DNA of 23,145 nucleotides from HGM04593 sp045654885. Its GTDB lineage: Bacteria > Bacteroidota > Bacteroidia > Bacteroidales > Bacteroidaceae. Of the stretch, positions 1-5,784 are shown in pieces. A program made the position numbers and the translations under genes. Location of the stretch: assembly GCA_045654885.1 (NCBI GenBank), contig JAZOOF010000001.1:1-23145 (forward strand), written 5' to 3'. Within the stretch, counting starts at the first letter, position 1. Each line of letters begins with the position of its first letter. The notes below the pieces were generated by a model, which was given only the letters and a program-made list of their open reading frames with translations, was not told the DNA's origin and searched no databases.

Positions 1-368
1 GCGGGTATATATTCGGGGGTGACCAATTTTCCTTTAATTCCAAAGGCGATGGAGTCGACACCCTCGGCAATGAGTCTCTTTGCACGGGCATTGGCCTCGG
101 CTGCATCGCCGGCCTTTATGTCCTGGCGCACCAGCCAACAGTTGCATGCCTTGTTGCCCCTTGTGTAGGGGAACACACCGGGCTGCAGGTTCTCACAGCC
201 GGCAGGCAAATCCTCCTTGCGATAGAAGGGGTTGACATTAAACCCTTCGGGGGTTCTCCAAATCATCTTCTTGTCATAGGGAACACCCTTGAGGTCCTCT
301 ACAATCTTGTTTTTCCAATCCTCGGACGATACAGGCGAGAAATCGCTGAATAACTTTTCCTTGTTCAT
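1..368 (-). CDS. mutA: Methylmalonyl-CoA mutase small subunit, N-terminal part (cut by window edge)
   Basis: The minus-strand frame opens at ATG 366-368 and runs off the left edge after 122 codons with no stop. The protein begins MNKEKLFSDF and continues with DWKNKIVEDLKG, a WRTPEGFNVNPFYR segment and PGVFPYTRG; this is the typical N-terminus of the small subunit of the two-subunit adenosylcobalamin-dependent methylmalonyl-CoA mutase. The small subunit partners with catalytic MutB, which interconverts succinyl-CoA and methylmalonyl-CoA in the succinate-to-propionate route of Bacteroidales. mutB would be expected further left, outside the window (inference). The start is well fixed because family similarity begins at the first residues. 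The dispersed motif AAATTTAAACAACTTCTAA lies 5 nt upstream of the ATG. Recognition is by memory of the family, not by a search. Confidence 0.92.
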   Translation of the reverse strand, partial: MNKEKLFSDFSPVSSEDWKNKIVEDLKGVPYDKKMIWRTPEGFNVNPFYRKEDLPAGCENLQPGVFPYTRGNKACNCWLVRQDIKAGDAAEANARAKRLIAEGVDSIAFGIKGKLVTPEYIP

Positions 369-373
369 GGTAT

Positions 374-392
374 TTAGAAGTTGTTTAAATTT
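374..392 (-). repeat. Dispersed 19-bp motif, copy upstream of mutA
   Basis: On the minus strand this reads AAATTTAAACAACTTCTAA and ends 5 nt before the mutA ATG. It matches 18 of 19 positions of the inverted copy at 626-644. Similar copies occur at 17743-17761 and, more degenerate, at 4238-4257 and 4280-4298. Function unknown. Confidence 0.75.
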
Positions 393-527
393 CTAATAAA
401 AATATCTTATATCGGAAGCTGCAATTTCGTTATTTTTTATGTTCAAAAATGTCTGTTTATCTCTTTATTCGCGGTTACATAGCCCGCTATGCGCCCTTGA
501 AAAATAAATAAACATCCAATTTGCATT

Positions 528-590
528 GCGCCAAAATAGGCTGCACTCGCTTTAAAACTTACAAGTAAACTTGCGTTTTGCTCGTTGGCA
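528..590 (-). repeat. Dispersed structured element, mutA-side copy
   Basis: Read on the minus strand the element has AACGAGC (580-586), a hairpin with CAAG-TTTA-CTTG at its tip (562-573) extended by AAAAC/GTTTT, then GTGCAGCCTATTTTGGCGC (528-546). The last block matches 18 of 19 positions of 16551-16569, which has the same order of parts. The hairpin tip and flanks also resemble the repeat at 4894-4984. It is probably a non-coding repeat family rather than a gene. Confidence 0.65.
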
Positions 591-625
591 CTATTTTTTT
601 GCTCTATAAAAAAACTTGGCGATAT

Positions 626-644
626 AAATTTAAACAGCTTCTAA
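626..644 (+). repeat. Dispersed 19-bp motif, copy upstream of the DUF456 gene
   Basis: AAATTTAAACAGCTTCTAA lies 20 nt before the proposed -7 box of the DUF456 gene. It is inverted relative to the copy at 374-392, so the two bracket 271 bp of intergenic DNA. Confidence 0.75.
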
Positions 645-664
645 GTTTTTAAACAAATATGCAC

Positions 665-672
665 TACCTTTG
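665..672 (+). promoter_or_regulatory. Putative -7 box (TACCTTTG) of the DUF456 gene
   Basis: TACCTTTG fits the Bacteroidetes -7 consensus TAnnTTTG and lies 32 nt before the ATG at 705. No clear -33 element was seen. Confidence 0.55.
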
Positions 673-704
673 CCGTGTAAAAACACATCGACACAACATA
701 CATT

Positions 705-1193
705 ATGGACACTCTGCTTGTAATTCTTGCGCTGCTGTTTGCCGTTATCGGTGTCGTTGGCGCAGTGCTCCCCGGCCTCCCCGGCACACCAATCAGTTTC
801 GTGGCATTGCTGCTGCTCATATTCTGCAACGGCAATGACCTCACAACAACCGCACTCATTGTCAATGGCGTACTCGCCGTAGTCATTACCTTGCTCGACT
901 ATGTAGCCCCGGTGTGGTTTGCAAAGAAGTCGGGAGGTTCAAAATATGGTACTTGGGGAACTACCATAGGCCTTATCGTTGGACTGTTCCTGGGTTTGCC
1001 GGGCATTCTGCTGGGACCTTTCCTTGGAGCATACATTGGCGAACTCATTGCAAAGACCCCGTCGGACAAGGCATTGAAGGTTGCCGCAATGTCATTCGTT
1101 GCCTTCATGCTCACAACCGGCATAAAAGCAGTCTATGGCATCTACGTTCTTGTGGTAACGGTTTCCAACAGCTGGGACATTCTCTTCAAGTAA
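705..1193 (+). CDS. DUF456 family integral membrane protein
   Basis: This 162-residue protein is almost entirely hydrophobic. It shows four or five likely membrane helices: about residues 3-21, 28-44, 50-70, 84-110 and 125-152. Glycine-rich helix segments are present, for example VIGVVGAVLPGLPGTP near residue 20 and LIVGLFLGLPGILLGPFLGAYIG around 90-112. The LPGLPG and GxxLGPFLGAYxGE patterns are those of DUF456 proteins, whose function is not known. The gene has its own promoter-like box 32 nt upstream and is followed by a strong palindromic terminator, so it is probably transcribed alone. The start MDTLLVIL gives a first helix beginning immediately. Family assignment is by pattern memory; no role is proposed. 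Confidence 0.85.
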   Translation: MDTLLVILALLFAVIGVVGAVLPGLPGTPISFVALLLLIFCNGNDLTTTALIVNGVLAVVITLLDYVAPVWFAKKSGGSKYGTWGTTIGLIVGLFLGLPGILLGPFLGAYIGELIAKTPSDKALKVAAMSFVAFMLTTGIKAVYGIYVLVVTVSNSWDILFK

Positions 1194-1206
1194 AGACAGA
1201 ATAGAC

Positions 1207-1254
1207 AAATAAAGCGACAGGAGCAAACCGCGGTTTGCTCCTGTCGCTTTATTT
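1207..1254. terminator. Bidirectional terminator, 48-bp perfect palindrome
   Basis: Two 24-nt arms, 1207-1230 and 1231-1254, are exact reverse complements with no spacer (centre CCGCGG). The arms begin AAATAAAGCGAC and end GTCGCTTTATTT, so each strand gives a GC-rich stem followed by a U-containing tail. It sits between the stop of the DUF456 gene (1193) and the stop of the convergent outer-membrane protein gene (1266) and can serve both. Confidence 0.88.
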
Positions 1255-1265
1255 AGATAATTTTA

Positions 1266-4178
1266 TTACATCATCGGTGGTCGCATGCCTGCGGGTGGCA
1301 TCATGCCGGCCGGAGGCATACCATACTCACGCGCACCCTTGCCCCTCTTCTCATCCTTTCCGCCGGTGTTGTTGAACTTATACGAGAGGTTCAACATACC
1401 ATAGCTGTAGATTGCATTGCTCTCCGAATCCATGCGGTAAAGCGCCTCGACAACACGGCTGATATTGCTCTGCTGCTGCAGGATATCGAAGAGCTGCACA
1501 GAGACAGTCAACGCATTCTTTGGCAAGAAGCTTGCCGACAGTTGCGCGTTCCAAAGCAGTTCATCGGTGTTCGCATTGGGGTCGCTGTAACCACGACGGC
1601 TGCTCATTGACAGGTTTGTGGAAATCTTTATGTTATACCAAGGCAATGTATAGTTCACGCTTGGACCGTAGGAGAAGTTGAAGACGTTCATCCTGTCCTC
1701 GGGCTGTGCAGTTGACTTTGAGTGCGAGTAACGCACAAAACCGTTGAGCGATATATCGAAGTTATCGGCACGGTAGTTTGCTGTCAGACGCTCGCTCACG
1801 TTCACGGTCTTTGCAAGACTCTTGACACTACCCTGTACACCCTGCATGCTTATGTATGACACCCTCTCGGAGTAACCGCCATCGGTGTATGTGCTGTAAG
1901 TGAACTTGGTATTCGCCGGCACAGCCGAGTTGAATACGAATCCACCGTTCACGTTCCAGTTACCGTTGATATTCTCGGGCTGTGTTGTTGTAGCACCGGT
2001 AGCCTCATCGTATGTAGCCATGCGTGTAATTGCATTTATTGTGTTTGAATATGATGCAAACACGTTGATACCGCGCTGTGCCTCGGTGTTGTAAGTGCTG
2101 AAATTTGCATTGACGTTGTTCGAGAACGAAGGCTTCAGGCCCGGATTACCCTTTGTTATGTTCAATGGGTTGGAGTCATCGGTAATGTCAATGAGGTCGG
2201 TCATCGATGGCTGCGATGTAGAACCGCGGTAGCGCACATTCAATGTTGTCTGCTTTGACCACCTGTAGCGGAAACGGATGTTCGGCGACACATAGTCGAG
2301 CACCCTGTGGGTAAAGAGCGTGTCAATACCCTGATATTTGTAGTCGAGCTCGGTCTGCTGTGGCAACCAAGTGACACCGGCATTCAGGTTAATCTTCTCT
2401 GTCACATATCTGAATGTGGCACCCACCTCGTGACGCTGTGTGCGGTAGGTTGAGAAACGGCTCAAGTCATTGTCAAGGTAAGGAGCCAAGTCGGCAGGCA
2501 ATTCAGGACGTGTAAAGTCCGGGCTTACCTCAAGTATATAATCGGCAAGGTCGTCGAACCTGTATGTCGCACGGTCGCTGTTCTTGTAGCTCTGGTTATA
2601 GCCGTAACTGAGTTGCAGGAACAGGTTCTTGAGCAAAGGTTCGGTATAGCTCAGGTTCACGTTATAGCTCCAGTTCTTGCCAGGGGTTGTCGAGTAACGC
2701 TTCTGCTCGGTCGCCATACCGGTAACCTGAAAATAGTTGACGTTGTTCAGTGAAAAGCTCTCGCTCTTGCTGTCAGAATAAGAGTAGTTGCCTCGCAATG
2801 TGATATTACGTCCGGGCTTTTCCAATCTGCGGTTTACCTGCAATCTCGCGCTTACAGATCGGTTTTCACCCATAGACAACGATTCGTACGCATTGCCATT
2901 GACTGCAATCTCCTCCAAGGCATCCAAGACCTCGCCATAAGACTCCTTGGTATACTCTGTCTCATAATCGAACGGATTCTCGTTGAACGTTGCCGTGTGG
3001 CTCTCGTTCCAAAAGTCGTTGTTCGAATAGCTGACATTTGGAGTAAGGATGATATTTGTCATTGTATCAGGTTTCCACTCGAAACGGAAACTTGCATTCA
3101 GGTTCATTCTGCCGTTCAAGCTTGTGCTGCGGCCGTTTGAGAACTGGTTTCGGTCAATCTGTGGCATGAATGTCTCGGTCGAAGTCCAGCTCTTCACGTC
3201 ATTGCTCACATGGTCGCCACGCACATTACCGCCAAACTCAATTTTCTCGTTCTCATAGGCAAAGTTGAAACCGGCACGCTTGGGTGATGATATTCCACTG
3301 CCACCGAAACCACGGCCACCGGAGAAGCCCTGGTCGCCCACGTTGTTTGCCGAGAGTACAAGAGTGTACTGAGCATTGTCGTTATAGTAGCTTGTAGTGT
3401 TACGCAAGCGATAGAGCAGATGCTCGGCACTGAAATCGGCACCGCCACCGGCATCGCTATTCGAGAAGAAACCATCGGCAACGCCCTTCTTCATCTGCAG
3501 GTCGAGCACAGTCTCCTCCTCGCCGTCATCAATGCCGGTAATACGTGAGAAATCACTCTTCTTGTCATAGAACTTCACCTTGTCCACGGCATCCACCGAA
3601 ATGTTCTTCAGTGCCATATCCTTGTCGGTACCAAAGAAATCCTTGCCTTTCATGAGAATGCGGTTCACGGTCTTGCCATTGATTTTTATGGTACCGTCCT
3701 CGGCAATGTCCACACCCGGATACTTTTTGATAAGTTCCTCAAGCATTGAGCCCTCGGGCACACGGAACGCAGCGGTGTTGAACACAAGCGTATCCTCGGC
3801 TGCAACAACAGGCGGTACCTCCTCGCTCACAACAACATCATCAAGCATCTTGCCTGTCGGCACCAAATCAATACGGCCAAGTTCGCACACCTTTCCGGCC
3901 TCAATGACAATGTCCTTTGTTATTGTGCGGCAACCTACATATGACACCTTGGCAAAAAACTTGCCGGGATTGACCTTGACGCTTACCTTGCCATCAAGGT
4001 CACTTGTCGCACCGACCTTAAAGAGTGAGTCGGGCAAGGAGTAGAGCTGTACGATAGCCGAAGTCATGGCCTCGCCGGTCTCCTTGTTGTAAATCTCGGC
4101 AGTGAGTGTTCCGTCCTTCTTCTGCGCATAGAGAGCAGTAGAGAGGACCAACAAAAGAAGCAGGAATAATTTTCTCAT
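1266..4178 (-). CDS. Outer-membrane beta-barrel protein, TonB-receptor-like (carboxypeptidase-like domain plus barrel)
   Basis: The protein has 970 residues from ATG 4176-4178. It starts with a signal peptide (MRKLFLLLLLV then ALYAQ). A carboxypeptidase-regulatory-like Ig fold follows at about residues 20-108 (TAEIYNKETGEAM, GATSDLDGKVSVKV, VSYVGC). A plug-like segment comes next (about 130-215: PEGSMLEELIKKYPGVDI, ING, RILMKGKDFFG). A long beta-rich barrel fills the rest to about residue 940. This order matches the Bacteroidetes OMP beta-barrel family related to TonB-dependent receptors. No TonB box is obvious and no SusD partner is adjacent, so the substrate is unknown. After the last strand (YGMLNLSYKF) comes a charged linker and a tail ending GMPPAGMMPPAGMRPPMM. 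An in-frame ATG at 4187 and a TTG at 4208 are less likely starts because they would lengthen the signal peptide's N-region. Confidence 0.88.
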   Translation of the reverse strand: MRKLFLLLLLVLSTALYAQKKDGTLTAEIYNKETGEAMTSAIVQLYSLPDSLFKVGATSDLDGKVSVKVNPGKFFAKVSYVGCRTITKDIVIEAGKVCELGRIDLVPTGKMLDDVVVSEEVPPVVAAEDTLVFNTAAFRVPEGSMLEELIKKYPGVDIAEDGTIKINGKTVNRILMKGKDFFGTDKDMALKNISVDAVDKVKFYDKKSDFSRITGIDDGEEETVLDLQMKKGVADGFFSNSDAGGGADFSAEHLLYRLRNTTSYYNDNAQYTLVLSANNVGDQGFSGGRGFGGSGISSPKRAGFNFAYENEKIEFGGNVRGDHVSNDVKSWTSTETFMPQIDRNQFSNGRSTSLNGRMNLNASFRFEWKPDTMTNIILTPNVSYSNNDFWNESHTATFNENPFDYETEYTKESYGEVLDALEEIAVNGNAYESLSMGENRSVSARLQVNRRLEKPGRNITLRGNYSYSDSKSESFSLNNVNYFQVTGMATEQKRYSTTPGKNWSYNVNLSYTEPLLKNLFLQLSYGYNQSYKNSDRATYRFDDLADYILEVSPDFTRPELPADLAPYLDNDLSRFSTYRTQRHEVGATFRYVTEKINLNAGVTWLPQQTELDYKYQGIDTLFTHRVLDYVSPNIRFRYRWSKQTTLNVRYRGSTSQPSMTDLIDITDDSNPLNITKGNPGLKPSFSNNVNANFSTYNTEAQRGINVFASYSNTINAITRMATYDEATGATTTQPENINGNWNVNGGFVFNSAVPANTKFTYSTYTDGGYSERVSYISMQGVQGSVKSLAKTVNVSERLTANYRADNFDISLNGFVRYSHSKSTAQPEDRMNVFNFSYGPSVNYTLPWYNIKISTNLSMSSRRGYSDPNANTDELLWNAQLSASFLPKNALTVSVQLFDILQQQSNISRVVEALYRMDSESNAIYSYGMLNLSYKFNNTGGKDEKRGKGAREYGMPPAGMMPPAGMRPPMM

Positions 4179-4241
4179 ATATATCATCTGTTTATTTTCG
4201 TCCAACAATCTATTTGACTACAATTTTAACCAAAAGTTTAA

Positions 4242-4295
4242 GAAACTATCTAAATTTATATTGCTATTGCCTTGATATAAAATTCAAACAGTTTC
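4242..4295 (-). promoter_or_regulatory. Predicted leader hairpin of the outer-membrane protein mRNA
   Basis: On the minus strand GAAACTGTTTGAATTT (4295-4280) can pair with AAATTTAGATAGTTTC (4257-4242): 16 consecutive pairs, three of them G-U wobbles, around a 22-nt loop. The 5' arm starts only a few nucleotides after the transcription start implied by the TATATTTG box at 4307-4314. Both arms are degenerate versions of the dispersed 19-bp motif. Confidence 0.5.
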
Positions 4296-4306
4296 AAAAT
4301 ATTTTA

Positions 4307-4314
4307 CAAATATA
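4307..4314 (-). promoter_or_regulatory. Putative -7 box (TATATTTG) of the outer-membrane protein gene
   Basis: The minus strand reads TATATTTG, a full match to TAnnTTTG, about 130 nt upstream of the ATG at 4178. An identical box faces the other way at 4349-4356. Confidence 0.5.
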
Positions 4315-4348
4315 CAGCATAAACAGAACATTTTTTGCTCCCATGCAC

Positions 4349-4356
4349 TATATTTG
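4349..4356 (+). promoter_or_regulatory. Putative -7 box (TATATTTG) of the unknown 133-aa gene
   Basis: TATATTTG lies 18 nt before the ATG at 4375. With the minus-strand box at 4307-4314 it forms a compact divergent promoter; the two boxes are 34 bp apart, so their upstream elements must overlap. Confidence 0.6.
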
Positions 4357-4374
4357 TGAAACCAAACAATAAAG

Positions 4375-4776
4375 ATGGAAGAGAACGGAGAGAGACTGGA
4401 GATAAAGAATATCTTTGAAAAGATATTGGGCATTACACCGCCCAAAGGCTTTGGAGAACCATTCGCCACAGCCTTTTCAAGGCTATACCATGGTGAAAGG
4501 GAAGAGATTACAGCAGCGGCATACACCTGTTCGCTGTTCCTCTCGGCCATGTTCGAGGAGTATCCCACAGCCAAGCTTCACACATTCGTACACAGGGTTG
4601 ATGAGGCTTGCAGCCGTTTCTCGTTCAACTGCAACATGTACGAGACTATTTTCAAGGAGATGGATGAGAAAGCACTGCAAACGGTGTGCCTGCTGAGGAG
4701 CGACAACACACCGGCCGCGCACAACTGCGGCAAAGAGGATATTTTTGAAGCATTCGACTTTTACACAAACCGGTGA
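4375..4776 (+). CDS. Unrecognised 133-aa soluble protein
   Basis: I do not recognise this family. The 133-residue product begins MEENGERLEIKNIFEKILG and is mixed in composition, with no signal peptide or membrane segment. The helix-like stretches are around residues 9-20, 27-62 (FATAFSRLYHGEREEITAAA onward) and 88-102 (YETIFKEMDEKALQ). It has five cysteines (C52, C79, C86, C104, C117) without a spaced metal motif. A TATATTTG box 18 nt upstream and codon use like its neighbours support a real gene. It is divergent from the outer-membrane protein gene and is followed by 320 bp of structured repeats before the sigma-like gene, so it is probably a single-gene unit. No function is proposed. Confidence 0.75.
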   Translation: MEENGERLEIKNIFEKILGITPPKGFGEPFATAFSRLYHGEREEITAAAYTCSLFLSAMFEEYPTAKLHTFVHRVDEACSRFSFNCNMYETIFKEMDEKALQTVCLLRSDNTPAAHNCGKEDIFEAFDFYTNR

Positions 4777-4788
4777 TACTATTAGCGG

Positions 4789-4876
4789 AAAGCTGCGATT
4801 AAGCGAGCGCAGAGGAAAAGTTTACTTTTACTATGCCGAGCGATAGCAGCTTCAATCGCACGAAGTGCGATTAAAG
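4789..4876 (+). repeat. REP-like structured repeat, copy 1
   Basis: The copy opens with AAAGCTGCGATTAAGCGAG, identical to copy 2. The outer stem is AAGCTGC (4790-4796) with GCAGCTT (4846-4852). Inside it is AAAAG-TTTA-CTTTT (4816-4829). A third hairpin follows, AATCGCAC-GAA-GTGCGATT (4854-4872), an 8-bp stem with a GAA loop. Confidence 0.8.
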
Positions 4877-4900
4877 GTGAAAGGTGAAAGCTGAAAGCTG
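4873..4900 (+). repeat. Heptamer tandem repeat (AAAGSTG) x 4
   Basis: Four exact 7-bp units run 4873-4879, 4880-4886, 4887-4893 and 4894-4900: AAAGGTG twice, then AAAGCTG twice. The last unit is also the first seven bases of repeat copy 2, so the array joins the two structured copies. Confidence 0.85.
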
Positions 4901-4984
4901 CGATTAAGCGAGCGCAACGCAAGTTTACTTGCAGGTTGCAATGCGAGCAATAGCAGCTTCAAGCACACGAAGTGTGGTTAAAGT
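4894..4984 (+). repeat. REP-like structured repeat, copy 2
   Basis: Offset by 105 bp from copy 1 and in the same orientation. The outer stem is AAGCTGC (4895-4901) with GCAGCTT (4953-4959). The inner hairpin is GCAAG-TTTA-CTTGC (4919-4932). The third hairpin is CACAC-GAA-GTGTG (4964-4976). Loops are the same as in copy 1 while both inner stems differ in sequence and remain paired. Confidence 0.8.
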
Positions 4985-5041
4985 TCAATGCTTTTGTTCA
5001 TTATTTGGACCACAAATTAGCGGCAAGCTCTCATTTTATAT

Positions 5042-5049
5042 TATATTTG
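5042..5049 (+). promoter_or_regulatory. Putative -7 box (TATATTTG) of the sigma-like gene
   Basis: TATATTTG matches TAnnTTTG 48 nt before the ATG at 5098 and is the same octamer as the boxes at 4307-4314 and 4349-4356. No convincing -33 element was seen. Confidence 0.5.
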
Positions 5050-5097
5050 CAATAGTTATACCGAATTTAGGGATATTTTACCATTCAACATACAAAG

Positions 5098-5739
5098 ATG
5101 GCAATGAACGGCGAAAATTATTCACAGCTAAGCGACACGGAGTTGATTGAGAGATTGACAGCCACTCCTGTTGACGAACAGTTGCACAACTATTTCCTTA
5201 CAAAGAAATGCAGGCAATTCCTCAAATATATCTCTTCGAACATATACCACTGCGAGAGCGAAAAACAGCTGTGGGGTGAGTTCTATGAATTCATCTCAAA
5301 GGACAACTGGGCCGTAATGCGTCAATGGAAAAGCAAGAACGGTGCAAGCCTATACACCTATCTTGCCTACTGCACCACTAACCATTTCATACACAAGAGA
5401 CTTGCCGAGAAGAAGGAGCAGGAGATGCTTTTTGTACCATCGTCGCAGGGGATGTATGAGCAGATGGCCGAATTCATTGAGGAGGAAGAGGAGGTGCAGC
5501 ACTACCCGGTAAAGGAGGCATTCAATATGCTGTGCCTGCGCGACCAGGTTATACTGCGCATGCTTGTCATAGACGGCAACAGCGCACTTGAGGCAGCGCC
5601 GGTCATCTGGAAATACATCAAGAACAGCAAGCCGCTCGAAGAGATGGACCCAAAGCGCGTGCAATGCACCATTGCCATGGCCAAGCACCGTGCACAGCTG
5701 GCACTGCTCAACAACCTGAAAGCGATATCAAAGCTCTGA
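5098..5739 (+). CDS. RNA polymerase sigma-70-like factor (ECF-type, divergent)
   Basis: The 213-residue soluble protein has the two-domain layout of small Bacteroidales sigma factors. Residues about 30-105 resemble region 2: YFLTKKCRQFLKYIS, then LWGEFYEFISKDNW, then GASLYTYLAYCTTNHFIHKR. An acidic linker (AEFIEEEEEVQ) separates them. Residues about 140-208 resemble region 4: LCLRDQVILRMLVIDG, EAAPVIWKYIKN and a last helix with KRVQCTIAMAKHRAQ. The likely role is transcription initiation at a specific promoter set, possibly with an unseen anti-sigma factor; no FecR-like gene is adjacent, so the regulon is unknown. Starts at 5098 and 5104 are both possible. Its stop codon is the first base of a palindromic terminator. 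The assignment rests on pattern similarity and could be wrong in detail. Confidence 0.65.
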   Translation: MAMNGENYSQLSDTELIERLTATPVDEQLHNYFLTKKCRQFLKYISSNIYHCESEKQLWGEFYEFISKDNWAVMRQWKSKNGASLYTYLAYCTTNHFIHKRLAEKKEQEMLFVPSSQGMYEQMAEFIEEEEEVQHYPVKEAFNMLCLRDQVILRMLVIDGNSALEAAPVIWKYIKNSKPLEEMDPKRVQCTIAMAKHRAQLALLNNLKAISKL

Positions 5740-5784
5740 TATAAAGTAGAAAAGAGGCGCATGCGCCTCTTTTCTACTTTATAT
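5739..5784. terminator. Bidirectional terminator, 46-bp perfect palindrome overlapping both stop codons
   Basis: Left arm 5739-5760 begins ATATAAAGTAG and ends GAGGCGC; right arm 5763-5784 is its exact reverse complement, and the two central bases AT are self-complementary. The last base of the sigma-like gene's TGA is its first base. The stop codon of the convergent acetyltransferase (5774-5776) lies inside the right arm. Confidence 0.88.

Larger units (their letters stand above)
369..704. other. Divergent intergenic region, repeat- and hairpin-rich, no gene
   Basis: This 336-bp AT-rich stretch separates mutA (-) from the DUF456 gene (+). No credible coding frame is present. It holds an inverted pair of a 19-bp motif (374-392 and 626-644), a hairpin CATAGC/GCTATG at 478-491, a dispersed hairpin element at 528-590 related to one at 16491-16569, and a TAnnTTTG box for the rightward gene at 665-672. 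No clear -7 box for mutA was found. Confidence 0.7.
4777..5097. other. Intergenic region carrying two structured repeats; no gene
   Basis: The 321 bp between the unknown gene and the sigma-like gene contain two copies of a REP-like element (4789-4876 and 4894-4984), a heptamer tandem repeat joining them (4873-4900), and a TATATTTG box (5042-5049). Open frames across it are short and follow the repeat, so I do not call a gene. Confidence 0.75.

Noticed and set aside
4179..4208. Longer start (TTG) for the outer-membrane protein
   Set aside because: It adds a charged segment before a standard signal peptide; ATG 4178 gives a normal one.
4873..4900. Phase-variation tract
   Set aside because: The heptamer repeat lies more than 190 bp before the next start codon, outside the predicted promoter and outside any gene, so slippage has no visible switch effect.
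4777..5097. tRNA or small structured RNA gene among the repeats
   Set aside because: No cloverleaf or T-loop pattern is present, and the hairpins are explained by the two repeat copies.
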